This document shows, piece by piece, positions 50,800 to 59,285 of a DNA stretch of 64,000 bases. The position numbers were made by a program, and so were the translations under genes. How positions within the stretch are numbered: the stretch's first letter is position 1; every line of letters starts with the position of its first letter. The DNA comes from Variovorax sp. RA8. Its GTDB lineage: Bacteria > Pseudomonadota > Gammaproteobacteria > Burkholderiales > Burkholderiaceae_C. The notes beneath the pieces are model-generated. The model was given only the letters and a program-made list of their open reading frames with translations. It was not told the origin of the DNA and did not search any database. The stretch is from NCBI RefSeq assembly GCF_901827175.1, contig NZ_LR594662.1, positions 1,240,001-1,304,000 on the forward strand, in the 5' to 3' direction.

Positions 50800-51440
50800 G
50801 CACCGAGCCCTGGAGGCGCGCTGCGCTTCGCAGCGAGGCAGTGAGTCTTCTATTGGCCGCGCTTGCGTTCGCCCATCCCTGGCTCGAACACACCATGGCA
50901 CGCCACATGGGCCTGGAACTGCCGGCCTTGTTCATTCTGGGCTGGCTTGCAGCGGCCCGCGCCAGTGGAAGGCTGAGCGGCGCGCTGGCAGACTGGAATG
51001 TCAACGGTGTACCTGGCCTCCTCTTCGCGCTCTGCGTCACGGGATTCTGGATGGTTCCGGCTGCACTGGATCGGGCCGTGCTACACGACGGCTTCGCGAT
51101 TGCCAAGATCGCCAGCCTCGTGGTGGCCGGCCTGCTCGCGCGAGCATCGTGGCCTTCCGCGGGAATCGTCGTCCAGGGCTTCTTCGTGCTGAACTGGTTC
51201 TGGATGACCCTGACGGCAGGCCTGCTCTACCAGGAGGCGCCGCAGCAGCTGTGCAGCGTCTACCTGATCGATCAGCAAGCCCAGGCCGGCACGGCGATCG
51301 TGGTCTGGGCGCTGGCCGGTCTGGGTGCATGGCTGGGGTGCGTGGTTCACACGATTCAGGAGATTGGTGAACGTGATCGCGGAGATGGCGGGGACCGCAT
51401 CGACGACTTGTTGATCCGAGTAGCCAGCGACGCGCACTGA
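50796..51440 (+). CDS. Integral membrane protein of unknown family in the oxidase operon
   Basis: A 214-residue protein with about five or six hydrophobic helices (SLLLAALAFAHPWLEHTMAR; LFILGWLAAARASG; LLFALCVTGFWMVPAALDRA; FFVLNWFWMTLTAGLLYQEA; TAIVVWALAGLGAWLG). The GTG start overlaps the SCO stop as GTGA. I do not recognise the family; His and Trp in the helices and the position suggest a role in oxidase assembly. The last 30 residues are antisense to an AhpD-like fragment, so the natural C-terminus was probably replaced by a rearrangement near 51345. Confidence 0.6.
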   Translation: MSTEPWRRAALRSEAVSLLLAALAFAHPWLEHTMARHMGLELPALFILGWLAAARASGRLSGALADWNVNGVPGLLFALCVTGFWMVPAALDRAVLHDGFAIAKIASLVVAGLLARASWPSAGIVVQGFFVLNWFWMTLTAGLLYQEAPQQLCSVYLIDQQAQAGTAIVVWALAGLGAWLGCVVHTIQEIGERDRGDGGDRIDDLLIRVASDAH

Positions 51441-51554
51441 ACTCAAGTCGGCCTCGGCGACAGTTCCGCTCGATGAAACCAGCAGCCGGACAAAACGGAT
51501 CAACGCGTCTCGCTTCGCGTCACCGCTCGCTGCGCCGGCGCGGACCTGCTTCAT
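51341..51554 (-). pseudogene. AhpD-like (CMD family) C-terminal fragment
   Basis: The minus-strand frame reads DALIRFVRLLVSSSGTVAEA, DLSSVRVAGYSDQQVVDAVP and ITFTNLLNRVN, which matches the last 70 residues of a carboxymuconolactone decarboxylase/AhpD-like protein. The catalytic CxxC half is absent. The fragment runs into the 3-prime end of the oxidase-operon membrane protein on the opposite strand, marking a recombination joint. Confidence 0.5.
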
Positions 51555-51715
51555 CGCCTCGGCAGTTGCTTTTCAATAACAAGCTGCGCCGCGCAATGGC
51601 CGCTATCAGCATTTAGCCCGAGCTGCCGTTCACGCTGAACGTCCGAGATCAGTTGCGGATTCCACCGGTCGATGCAACACACTGATGACTGCCGTAGGCA
51701 GAAGGAGTGTTGCAG
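51555..51715. other. Unassigned spacer before the IS30 remnants
   Basis: No gene, repeat or terminator could be supported in this stretch. It separates the AhpD fragment and the first IS30 remnant and probably contains that element's left end. Confidence 0.25.
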
Positions 51716-51868
51716 ATGGCTTACCGGACGCGAACCTACTACACAGACAGCCAGAAGGCATTGATGTGGGAGCGATGGAGGCAGGGATGGACCCTCCATC
51801 AGATCGCTCAGCTGCTTAATCGGCCCCACACGTCAGTACAGGGAATTCTGTGGCGGCCTCAATTCTGA
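51716..51868 (+). pseudogene. N-terminal fragment of an IS30-family transposase
   Basis: ATG at 51716 after GGAG starts MAYRTRTYYTDSQKALMWER, then WRQGWTLHQIAQLLNRPHTS, the first helix-turn-helix of IS30-type transposases. The match ends at about residue 47, where the left end of the next IS30-type element begins, giving a chance stop at 51866. The remainder of this transposase is not found on the other side of the inserted element. Confidence 0.65.
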
Positions 51869-52953
51869 AGTGCAACACCTCATCGCCTAAGGTGTGCACA
51901 TGAATGAACGAACAAGGTACCAGCAGCTTCAACCCGAGGACCGGATGACGATGGCAAGCATGCGTCAGCAGGGTTCGAGCATGCGGGCCACGGCCCGCAT
52001 GCTCGGGCGCTCGGCGTCCACCATCAGCCAAGAGTTGGAGCGCAACACGCTGGCCGAGTTGCCCTACGCCTCGCACTCGGCGCAGGTGAGCAGCAAGGGG
52101 CGGCGCCAAGCCGCACGTCCGCTACGCAAGCTCGACATGCAGGGTGTTGGCTGGGGCGTGGTGCTCACCCTGCTGGACTGGAGGTGGTCGCCGCAGCAGA
52201 TCGCGGGTACCCTGAAGCGCGTCTTCCCCAACGAGCCCGAGCGCCACGTGTTCCACGAAACCATTTGCACGGCCATCTACGCGCAGCCGCGAGGCGAGCT
52301 TCGACGTCAGCTCATCGCCTGCCTGCGCCGCGGGCGCAGCACGCGCATGCCGCGCACCCGAGGCGACGATCGCCGCGGCCAGATCCCCGAAATGGCGAGC
52401 ATCCACGTGCGCCCGCTCGAGGTGGACGACCGCGTCATGCCGGGTCACTGGGAAGGCGACTTCATCAAGGGCGCGGGCAACCAGTCCTCGGTGGGCGTGC
52501 TGGTCGAGCGCACGAGTCGTCTGGTGCTGCTGGCCAGGATGGACGACGCGACGGCCGCCTCGGCGCTCGCGGGCTTCTCTGCAAAGCTCAATTCGATTGC
52601 CGAGCCGCTGCGCCAGAGCCTGACCTACGACCAGGGCAAGGAGCTGACTCGGCACAAGGAGCTGACGGCACAGACCGGTGTGAAGATCTACTTTTGCGAC
52701 CCGCACAGTCCGTGGCAGCGTGGCACTGCGAGAACACCAACGGGCTGCTGCGCCAGTACCTGCCCAAGGGCACCGACCTGAGCGTGTTCAGCCAGGACGA
52801 GCTCGACGCGATCGCCGACAGCATGAACAACCGGCCACGCGCCACGCATGCGTGGCACTCGCCCCTGGAAGTGTTCGCACGAACACTCGCATCGTCCCAT
52901 CAACCGCCAGCGTCAATTCACTGACTCAACCCTGTTGCGCTTCAGACTTGAAA
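51858..52953 (+). mobile_element. IS30-family insertion sequence, about 1.1 kb, nested in another IS30 remnant
   Basis: Imperfect terminal inverted repeats of about 20 bases flank the transposase gene: left TCAATTCTGAAGTGCAACA (51859-51877), right GTTGCGCTTCAGACTTGAA (52934-52952), with three mismatches. The element interrupts the N-terminal IS30 fragment at 51716-51868. The transposase is frameshifted, so the copy is probably immobile unless helped in trans. No direct target repeat was verified. Confidence 0.65.
51900..52924 (+). pseudogene. IS30-family transposase with a one-base frameshift
   Basis: The first frame has YQQLQPEDRMTMASMRQQGS, a helix-turn-helix (ATARMLGRSASTISQELERN), the first catalytic Asp region PGHWEGDFIKGAGNQSSVGV and the second in LTYDQGKELTRHKEL. 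After SPWQRG, near 52722, the frame shifts by one: the expected ENTNGLLRQYLPKGTDLSVF with the catalytic Glu continues in the next frame to RPRATHAWHSPLEVFARTLA and a stop at 52924. A single missing base in the GGCACTGCGAG stretch explains it. Confidence 0.72.
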
Positions 52954-53009
52954 CCGCCCGCCAAACATGAAAAGTGTGTTTACCGGACTGAGCGAATCGT
53001 GAGTCCGAA

Positions 53010-53029
53010 GCCGGGCGTCGGAGCCCGGC
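53010..53029. terminator. GC-rich hairpin right of the IS30 element
   Basis: GCCGGGC (53010-53016), six bases, GCCCGGC (53023-53029) is a perfect seven-base stem followed by GGGTTTCG. It resembles a weak terminator, but the run of T is only three bases and no clear gene precedes it. Confidence 0.35.
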
Positions 53030-53271
53030 GGGTTTCGTCCATGCCTCTCGCGAGTTGTTCGCGAGAAAAAGGGCGGCGCGATCCACCGGCTCATATGAGC
53101 GCTTCTCGAACTTGACTCGGCCATTGGACATTCGTCTCGACTGAAGACTTCCGATTGCGCCCCCAGTCCAGCACGCCTGGTCGACCTCGGGACAAATCGG
53201 CTGGCGCGCGCGCCCCTTCCATAGCGTTGTAGAGAGGGCGCTCTCGGAATTGTTCTTCGCCGACAGTCGAG
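53030..53271. other. No recognisable gene
   Basis: Frames in this stretch are short and give no family resemblance. It lies between the hairpin after IS30 and an OsmC-like fragment. Confidence 0.25.
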
Positions 53272-53417
53272 TCAGGGTGCCAGCGCAACGATGTTGGGGA
53301 TGCCGCTTCTGGCCATCTTGGCGTAGGGGCAGAAACTTTCGGTGTTGCGCACCAGCTCCTCGGCCACGCTGGTCTCGACGCCGGGGAGATGGATCCTCAC
53401 CTCGGCCGCGAGCATGA
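53272..53417 (-). pseudogene. OsmC/Ohr-family C-terminal fragment
   Basis: The minus strand encodes LFMLAAEVRIHLPGVETSVA, then EELVRNTESFCPYAKMARSG and IPNIVALAP before a TGA. This is the end of an OsmC-type organic hydroperoxide resistance protein, with the second redox Cys in the CPY motif. The N-terminal part with the first Cys is missing. It is one of four fragments in a row. Confidence 0.5.
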
Positions 53418-53563
53418 ACAGTCCATCGCCTCTCCGCCGCGCACCGTCACGGTCGTCGAATAGATAGGCCCGAACTCCTGCCCCAGGTACTTGTCGAGCA
53501 GCGCGACGGGCGGAGCCTGCAACCGCGCCATGGTTGAACGGTCTTCCGCGGGCGCCGCTCTGC

Positions 53564-53851
53564 TCAGCGCGCAGGTTTCGGGAGCGCGAACCAGGCTTCG
53601 AAATCGAGCATGCCGATACGCGGGTTGTCGCCGGGCACGAGCGTGTCGTCCTTCAGCTCGGCACCGAAATAGCGTGCGTGCGCGTGTTCCATCACTTGGC
53701 GCGGGTCGTGGGTTGCGGCCAGAAAGCGCCGCACGAGATCGCACAGGCGCACGCGCTCGGGACCCGCAATCTCGACCACCCCGTTCACCGGCGAACCGCG
53801 GGTGTAGTCCGCCACCGCCGAGGCGACGTCGTCCGAGGCGACCGGCTGCAC
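53564..53851 (-). pseudogene. NmrA-like NAD(P)-binding protein, C-terminal fragment
   Basis: The frame reads QPVASDDVASAVADYTRGSP, VNGVVEIAGPERVRLCDLVR, RFLAATHDPRQVMEHAHARY and a short tail to a stop. This matches the last 90-95 residues of NmrA-like/atypical SDR proteins. The Rossmann part is missing and the 5-prime side joins a metallo-beta-lactamase fragment out of frame. Confidence 0.5.
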
Positions 53852-54055
53852 GAACGCCGGCGTCGGTCACCGACTTGAGCTCGATGCCGGCGGCGGCCAG
53901 TCGCTGAGGGAACTGGCCGGCGCGCGAGAGCCCGGGAACTGTCCTCCAAGGCCTGCGTCGATGAGGATGGTCTGCTCGCCGCTGCGGGCGACCATCACGT
54001 TCAAAGGCCTACCGGGCGGCGGCGCAGTGAGAGCCAGGCGCTCCGGACGTGACAG
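53850..54055 (-). pseudogene. Metallo-beta-lactamase-fold protein, N-terminal fragment
   Basis: The minus strand carries NVMVARSGEQTILIDAGLGG, then in a shifted frame AGQFPQRLAAAGIELKSVTD. Both belong to the start of an MBL-fold hydrolase; the metal-binding HxHxDH that should follow is lost at the junction with the NmrA-like fragment. One frameshift and one deletion are visible. Confidence 0.45.
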
Positions 54056-54059
54056 GCGC

Positions 54060-54299
54060 TTACCTTTCGCGCGTCATCCATGTCACAGCACTCCGGAATA
54101 GCGGCGCAGCCAGGAAAACGAACGGAAGGATTGCAATCCATGAGAAGAGCCATGACCGAATCCACCTTTGGAGAAAGTCGCCACTGTTCCAGAATGCATG
54201 GCTCGCGATGCCCGACGCCACCAAGCTCGTGAGGCCCGACTGCATCGCGGCGAAGACGAAGTGTCCATAGCGGGCGGGGACCCTTATCGGCTTCGCCAA
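54060..54299 (-). CDS. DUF2798 small membrane protein
   Basis: A protein of about 79 residues with two helices: RYGHFVFAAMQSGLTSLVAS and FSWIAILPFVFLAAPLFR. The ASGIASHAFWNSGDFLQRWI middle and the terminal basic TWMTRER fit DUF2798 proteins. No ATG lies at the expected start; TTG at 54299 gives a normal length, and an ATG at 54368 would overlap the fumarase gene by 44 bases. It follows the fumarase gene on the same strand and may be co-transcribed. Function unknown. Confidence 0.6.
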   Translation of the reverse strand: MAKPIRVPARYGHFVFAAMQSGLTSLVASGIASHAFWNSGDFLQRWIRSWLFSWIAILPFVFLAAPLFRSAVTWMTRER

Positions 54300-54324
54300 T
54301 TGACGACTCCAGCGGCGCGCTGGT

Positions 54325-55833
54325 TCAGTTTTCAACGGAGATCTTCCATTGTCGTGGCCCGGTGTCATGGACGCTCGTGCCCTTGGCGTCTACGGCTACG
54401 ACCACAGGCATGTCAACCACACCGAACTCGAAGATTGCCTCCATCCCAAGGTCGGCGAAGGCCAGCACCCTCGATGTTCTGATTGCTTTCGACGCGAGAT
54501 ACGCGGCGCCGCCGGTAGCCGTCAGATACACGCTCTCGTTCTTCCTTATCTCCTCGATCGCCAGGGGCCCTCTCTCAGCCTTTCCGATCATTCCAATCAG
54601 GCCGGTCTTCTGCAACATCATGCCGGTGAACTTGTCCATTCGTGTGGAAGTCGTCGGGCCCGCTGGCCCGACCACCTCGTTCCGGACAGGATCGACTGGG
54701 CCCACGTAGTAGATCATGCGTCCGGCGAAGTCCACAGGCAGGGGTTCTCCCTTGTCGATCAGTTCCTGGATGCGCTTGTGCGCGGCATCGCGCCCCGTCA
54801 ACATGCGTCCGGACAATAGCAGTGTCTCCCCGGGCTTCCAGCGTCTTGTCTCGCCCTTGGTCAACGTATCCAGATTCACCCGTCTGCTGTTGCTGGCATT
54901 CGGCGACCAGTGAATGTCGGGCCACCGGTCGAGCGACGGTGGATCGAGGTAGACCGGGCCAGTTCCGTCCATCGCGAAATGCGCATGCCGCGTTGCGGCG
55001 CAGTTGGGGATCATCGCGACCGGCTTGCTTGCCGCATGGGTCGCATGAAGCCGGATCTTCACATCCAGAACCGTGGTCAGGCCTCCGAGACCTTGCGCAC
55101 CAATGCCCAGATCGTTGACACGCTCGAAGATCTCCAACCGCAGTTCCTCGAGCCTGTCCGTGGGACCGCGCCTCCTCAGCTCATGCATGTCGATCGGCTC
55201 GGTCAGGCATTCCTTCGCCATCGACATGGCTTTCTCGGAGGTTCCGCCGACGCCGATCCCCAGCACGCCTGGCGGGCACCACCCCGCTCCGAGCAAAGGG
55301 ACGGTCTTGAGTACCCAATCCACAAGCGAATCGCTGGGCATGAGGATCTCGAACTTGCTCTTGTTCTCGCTTCCTCCGCCCTTGGCCATGACGACCACAT
55401 CCAGCCTGTTGCCGGGTACGACTGTCATGTGCACAACAGCGGGGGTGTTGTCAACCGTATTCCGTCGATCGAACTCAGGATCGGCCACCATGCTGGCACG
55501 GAGCGTGTTCGAAGGATCGAGATAGGCCTGCCGCACCCCGGCGTTCACGGCGTCTTCTATGGTTCCCCGAAAACCCTGCAGGCGTGTTTCCATCCCAATC
55601 TTGAGGAACACATTGATGATCCCGGTGTCCTGACATATTGGCCGTCGTCCTTCGGCGCACATCCTCGAGTTCTCCAAGATCTGGGCGATCGCATCTTTCG
55701 CCGGAACGCTCTCCTCGCGTTCGTAGGCCTGGGCGAGATGGCTGATGTACTCGACGGGATGGAAATAGCTGATGTACTGCAGCGAAGCGGCAATGCTCTC
55801 AACAAAGTCGTCGTAGTCAATGACGGTGGGCAT
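54325..55833 (-). CDS. Fumarate hydratase, class I (4Fe-4S)
   Basis: A 502-residue class I fumarase with the alpha and beta parts fused. The first cluster Cys can be placed in RPICQDTGIINVF near residue 67, another in IPNCAATRHAHFAMDG near 290, with CPPGVLGIGVGGTSEKAM between them; the beta part starts near residue 330 and has DFAGRMIYYVGPVDP and VVGPAGPTTSTRMDKFTGMM. It hydrates fumarate to malate. Its gene is downstream of the isomerase and fumarylpyruvate hydrolase genes, so it would use the fumarate released by gentisate breakdown. The start at 55833 gives the normal length. Confidence 0.9.
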   Translation of the reverse strand: MPTVIDYDDFVESIAASLQYISYFHPVEYISHLAQAYEREESVPAKDAIAQILENSRMCAEGRRPICQDTGIINVFLKIGMETRLQGFRGTIEDAVNAGVRQAYLDPSNTLRASMVADPEFDRRNTVDNTPAVVHMTVVPGNRLDVVVMAKGGGSENKSKFEILMPSDSLVDWVLKTVPLLGAGWCPPGVLGIGVGGTSEKAMSMAKECLTEPIDMHELRRRGPTDRLEELRLEIFERVNDLGIGAQGLGGLTTVLDVKIRLHATHAASKPVAMIPNCAATRHAHFAMDGTGPVYLDPPSLDRWPDIHWSPNASNSRRVNLDTLTKGETRRWKPGETLLLSGRMLTGRDAAHKRIQELIDKGEPLPVDFAGRMIYYVGPVDPVRNEVVGPAGPTTSTRMDKFTGMMLQKTGLIGMIGKAERGPLAIEEIRKNESVYLTATGGAAYLASKAIRTSRVLAFADLGMEAIFEFGVVDMPVVVAVDAKGTSVHDTGPRQWKISVEN

Positions 55834-55858
55834 GGACTGATCCCGTCGCGAAGTCAGG

Positions 55859-56509
55859 TCAGTGAGCCACATAGTCGGGCTGCGAGCTCGGCGCTGCCGC
55901 GTTGAACGCCGGATGCCTCTGGCAGAAGGCGAAGTGCTGCCCGAGTCGGGGGTACTGGCTGAGGTCGTACCCGCCTCGCATCGCGTTCGCAACCTTGGGA
56001 ACGATGCAGCAGTCCGCCAGGGTCGGTGTCGACCCCACGCACCAACCTTCGCGCGCCGGCAGCATGGCCTCGAGAGTTCGGAACCCTGTCGTCCACCAAT
56101 GCTCCACTCACGTCTGGCATTGGTCGTCGGTCAGCCTGAGCTCATCTCTCAGGTACCGCTGAACCCTCATGTTGTTGAGCGGATGCATCTCGCATGCGAC
56201 GCACAGAGAGATCTCCAGTACCTCGGTTCGGAGACCCCTCTCTTGAGGAATCAGTAGGGGCTCCGGCTGAAGCCAGTCGAGGTAGTCGATGATGGCCAGT
56301 GACTGCGTGAGCGTCCTATCGTCGTGGTTCAGCACAGGCACGAGGCCGGCGGGATTCACCCCTCTGTATGCCTCTGCGTGCTGTTCGCCCTTGCGCAGAT
56401 TGACCCCGATGTGCCTCCATTCGAGATTCTTCAGACCCAATGCAATACGCACTCGATAGGTCGTCGAACTGTTGAAGAACGAGTACAGATCAATCTCCGG
56501 CGCCTTCAT
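55859..56509 (-). pseudogene. nagL: Maleylpyruvate/maleylacetoacetate isomerase with one in-frame TGA
   Basis: A glutathione-S-transferase zeta-type isomerase. The N-terminal thioredoxin-like domain has DLYSFFNSSTTYRVRIALGL (GSH-binding Ser) and NPAGLVPVLNHDDRTLTQSL. After LRDELRLTDDQCQT a TGA stands at 56108-56110, where a Trp codon TGG would fit, and the same frame goes on as VEHWWTTGFRTLEAMLPARE and TPTLADCCIVPKVANAMRGG to a stop at 55859. Full length would be 216 residues, normal for the family. In gentisate pathways it turns maleylpyruvate into fumarylpyruvate using GSH. As read, the gene is broken by this one codon. Confidence 0.75.
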
Positions 56510-57207
56510 CAGATGACTTTCACTTCGATCTCGCCGACGCCCTCTACTCCGCCGCGCATGGTTTCCCCCTGGACCACGGGGCCGATGCCCTCTGGCGTTC
56601 CGGTGAAGACCAGGTCACCCGGTTGAAGTTCGAAAAAGCTCGAGAGCCGCGCGATGATCTCGGGAACCGACCAGATCAACTTGGCAAGGTCGCTTCTCTG
56701 ACGATCCTTGCCATCCACCTGCAGCCAGATCTCGCCCTTCACCGGGTGGCCGACATCTGCCACCGGGTGCAGCAGGCCGACCGGCGCTGATTGATCAAAG
56801 GCCTTGCCGACTTCCCAGGGGCGCCCTCCCTTGCGGGCGCCGACCTGAATGTCGCGGCGGGTCATGTCGAGGCCGGCCGCGTAGCCAAAGATGTGATCGT
56901 TGGCCCGCTCAACAGCTATGTCGCGACCTGCCAAGCCGATGGCGACTACCAGTTCCATCTCGAAGTGATAGTCGCTTGTTTGTGAAGGGTAGGGGATCTG
57001 AGCGTGATCCGATGGATCTGCAGGAACCACGGCGTCCGTCGGTTTGCAGAAGAAGAAGGGGGCCTCCCGATCCGGATCGAACCCCATCTCGCGAACATGC
57101 GCCGCATAGTTCCGTCCGACACAATAGATGCGTCGCACCGGGAAGCTCGTCTTGCCATCTGCCATGGGGATCGATGTGGGAGGGCTAGGCTCGAAGGCAT
57201 ATTTCAT
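56509..57207 (-). CDS. nagK: Fumarylpyruvate hydrolase (FAH family)
   Basis: A 232-residue fumarylacetoacetate-hydrolase-family protein. RRIYCVGRNYAAHVREMGFD starts the core near residue 26, the metal-binding acids lie in YHFEMELVVAIGLAGRDI, GYAAGLDMTRRDIQVGARKG is the substrate loop, and GDLVFTGTPEGIGPVVQGE the C-terminal signature. It cleaves fumarylpyruvate to fumarate and pyruvate. Its stop overlaps the isomerase start (ATGA at 56509). The ATG at 57207 gives the typical length; the longer open frame has no family match. Confidence 0.88.
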   Translation of the reverse strand: MKYAFEPSPPTSIPMADGKTSFPVRRIYCVGRNYAAHVREMGFDPDREAPFFFCKPTDAVVPADPSDHAQIPYPSQTSDYHFEMELVVAIGLAGRDIAVERANDHIFGYAAGLDMTRRDIQVGARKGGRPWEVGKAFDQSAPVGLLHPVADVGHPVKGEIWLQVDGKDRQRSDLAKLIWSVPEIIARLSSFFELQPGDLVFTGTPEGIGPVVQGETMRGGVEGVGEIEVKVI

Positions 57208-57311
57208 GGGGTCTGTCCTGTGTCGCTGCATGCGTTGCTGTAGATCGAGCACTATCCTCAAGCAGGGGTGCATTGACAAGACAGCACCGTCGATCATCGC
57301 CATTCGCCCGG

Positions 57312-58100
57312 CTAATAACCGTCTGCACCCATGCCAGGTCCTTCGCCGGTGAGTTTGGACGCAAGTTCGGCTGCGCACTCCTGCAACCGAGGTGCAAACT
57401 TCCGGACGGCATCGGCCGAAGAGATGGCGGATGGAATGTAGGTGATGGCGATCGCGCAGCGGGCGAATCCGCCAACGAGAACTGGCACCGCGATGCTGCC
57501 TGTCTCTTTCATGAATCCATCTTCGCGCAACGCATACCCGTCGTTTCGCACCTTTGCGAGCAGCTGCCGCATGGCAGCGGGGGCTACCGCGGCGCCGAGG
57601 CTTGGGTCGCCGGATCCGATGACGCGGTCCAACACAGCATCAACGATCCTCTCGGGAAGATTTGCCAGATACGCACGCCCGCAAGCGGTGACCAGCAAGG
57701 GGATTCGCAATCCGATATAGGCACGGTCGAACGTCCATGGGCTGACGCGTCTTGTCGTTCGACGCATGATCATCGTGTCATCGAAGAACGTGAAAAGATC
57801 CGTCGGCCAGATAACCTCCGCCTGCAGGCGATCCAGGAGTGGCCCGGCAAATTCCGTGATCCACGCGTCCTCGTCGTAGCCTTCACTCAGATGTTTGACA
57901 AGCGGCGTGAGACGATAACTCTGGGTCTGTTCGTCAGGGGAAAGGTATCCGGCCTTGTGCAGCGTCCCGACAATTCTGTACAGGGCGGCTCTTGAGATGC
58001 CAGTCGCCTGGTGCAGCTTGAGGATGCTTGCGCCATTGTCGAGGTTCAGCGCGCGCAGAACCGCCAATGCTCTGAGAACACCGCGCATCTCTGCTTCCAT
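57312..58100 (-). CDS. IclR family regulator of the gentisate cluster
   Basis: A 262-residue IclR-type protein of the MhpR-like branch. The helix-turn-helix lies in residues 8-65 (RALAVLRALNLDNGASILKL, ATGISRAALYRIVGTLHKAG), and the effector domain shows VTACGRAYLANLPE and FMKETGSIAVPVLVGGFARC. It is 104 bp upstream of the fumarylpyruvate hydrolase gene on the same strand and 9 bp downstream of the LysR gene. It probably responds to an aromatic acid. The start could also be the Met at 58088. Confidence 0.85.
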   Translation of the reverse strand: MEAEMRGVLRALAVLRALNLDNGASILKLHQATGISRAALYRIVGTLHKAGYLSPDEQTQSYRLTPLVKHLSEGYDEDAWITEFAGPLLDRLQAEVIWPTDLFTFFDDTMIMRRTTRRVSPWTFDRAYIGLRIPLLVTACGRAYLANLPERIVDAVLDRVIGSGDPSLGAAVAPAAMRQLLAKVRNDGYALREDGFMKETGSIAVPVLVGGFARCAIAITYIPSAISSADAVRKFAPRLQECAAELASKLTGEGPGMGADGY

Positions 58101-58109
58101 GGAGGTCCG

Positions 58110-59024
58110 CTACGCGGGTTCGCAAAACAGCTTGACCAACACCGACCGCAGCCACCGATTTCCGGGGTCATCGTGCTGGCATCGGTGCCAGTGTTGCTTG
58201 ACGTCATACGAGGGAAAATCGAAAGGTGCTTGCAGTGAACAAAGACTCGCGGAGCTGGAGAACATCTTCCCTATGGATTCGGGAACCGTCACGATCAGGT
58301 CGGTGGAGGCGATGACCATCGGGATGCTGAGGAAGTGCGGACAGCGGAGCAATTCGCGCCGCTTCAGGCCGTGGGCTTTCAGGTATTGCTCGACGATCTC
58401 CTGACTTCGGCCTTCAGTTTGGACGACCGCGTGAGAGAACTGCAGGAATTGCTCCTGAGTCAGTCCGGTTTTTGCCATTGGATGAGTCCGATTCACGAGG
58501 CACACGAAACCGTGACTGAACAGGCGCTGCTGGAAGACATCGGATCCCTGAAGATCCGGAAAGTATCCCATGGCCAGGTCAACTTCTCCGCGCTGCAACG
58601 TGGCCGCGAGGTCGCGCGGCGGCATGGACACAGTGACGATGTCAATCCCGGGGGCCATGGTTGCCAGGCTTCCCAGCATCTTCGGAAGGAAGGTCATCTC
58701 GCCGAGGTCCGACATCGCGATCGTGAATGTGCGCTGTGCAGTCAGAGGGACGAAGTCCGGTGCCAGAAGCACGTTCTCTCGCACGCTCGCCAGCAACGAC
58801 TGGACCACTGGTGCGAGATCTACCGCACGCGCGGAAGGCTGCACGCCATCGCGAGACTTCATAAAGAGCACGTCGCCGATCTGAGTCCTCAGGCGCTTGA
58901 GCGAATGCGAAAGCGCGGGCTGGCTCACCCCTAGTTCTTCTGATGCGCGCCCAAGGTGGCGATGGCGCCACAGCGAGTCGAAGATCCTCAGCAGGTTCAG
59001 ATCGAAGTTATCAATTTGGCTCAT
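58110..59024 (-). CDS. LysR family regulator (NahR/LinR-like)
   Basis: A 304-residue LysR-type regulator. FDLNLLRIFDSLWRHRHLGR and ASEELGVSQPALSHSLKRLR form the helix-turn-helix; the effector part starts FTIAMSDLGEMTFLPKMLGS, which resembles NahR, the regulator of salicylate catabolism. Near the C-terminus is NRWLRSVLVKLF. It is divergent from the gentisate dioxygenase gene with a 261-bp gap and is probably its activator, with a pathway aromatic acid as inducer. Confidence 0.87.
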   Translation of the reverse strand: MSQIDNFDLNLLRIFDSLWRHRHLGRASEELGVSQPALSHSLKRLRTQIGDVLFMKSRDGVQPSARAVDLAPVVQSLLASVRENVLLAPDFVPLTAQRTFTIAMSDLGEMTFLPKMLGSLATMAPGIDIVTVSMPPRDLAATLQRGEVDLAMGYFPDLQGSDVFQQRLFSHGFVCLVNRTHPMAKTGLTQEQFLQFSHAVVQTEGRSQEIVEQYLKAHGLKRRELLRCPHFLSIPMVIASTDLIVTVPESIGKMFSSSASLCSLQAPFDFPSYDVKQHWHRCQHDDPGNRWLRSVLVKLFCEPA

Positions 59025-59285
59025 AACCGTTATTTGCGCCCTGGCCTTGCTGAATATTCGACCGAGCGTAACACTCCGCGCAATGAGGCGTCGACTCAGC
59101 GCGATATCACAGAGGGGTTATCTACGGTGTGCTTCCCTGACCAATAGCTCAATGCCGACAGAGAGGATCAGGGCGACGAAGGGCCCGGCCTCCTTGTCGT
59201 GCACTGGGGTGCGTCAACGCGAAAGTGAGGCTCGGCAGTGGAGCCGCCATGGACCGATCCCGTGCTGAGTGAACCAGAACAAGAT
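59025..59285. promoter_or_regulatory. Divergent LysR/gentisate-dioxygenase promoter region
   Basis: This 261-bp gap should hold the LysR-type activator sites and both promoters. A/T-rich words near 59025-59060 (around GCTGAATATTCG) fit a LysR T-N11-A box, but no long perfect dyad is present. The GTG at 59238, preceded by GAGG, is an alternative start of the dioxygenase and would shorten the gap. Confidence 0.35.

Noticed and set aside
27233..56110. Reassigned stop codons or suppression to explain the in-frame TAG/TGA
   Set aside because: Intact genes in the window end normally at TGA and TAG, and the affected genes cluster in a region with other deletions and frameshifts. Decay or sequence errors are simpler.
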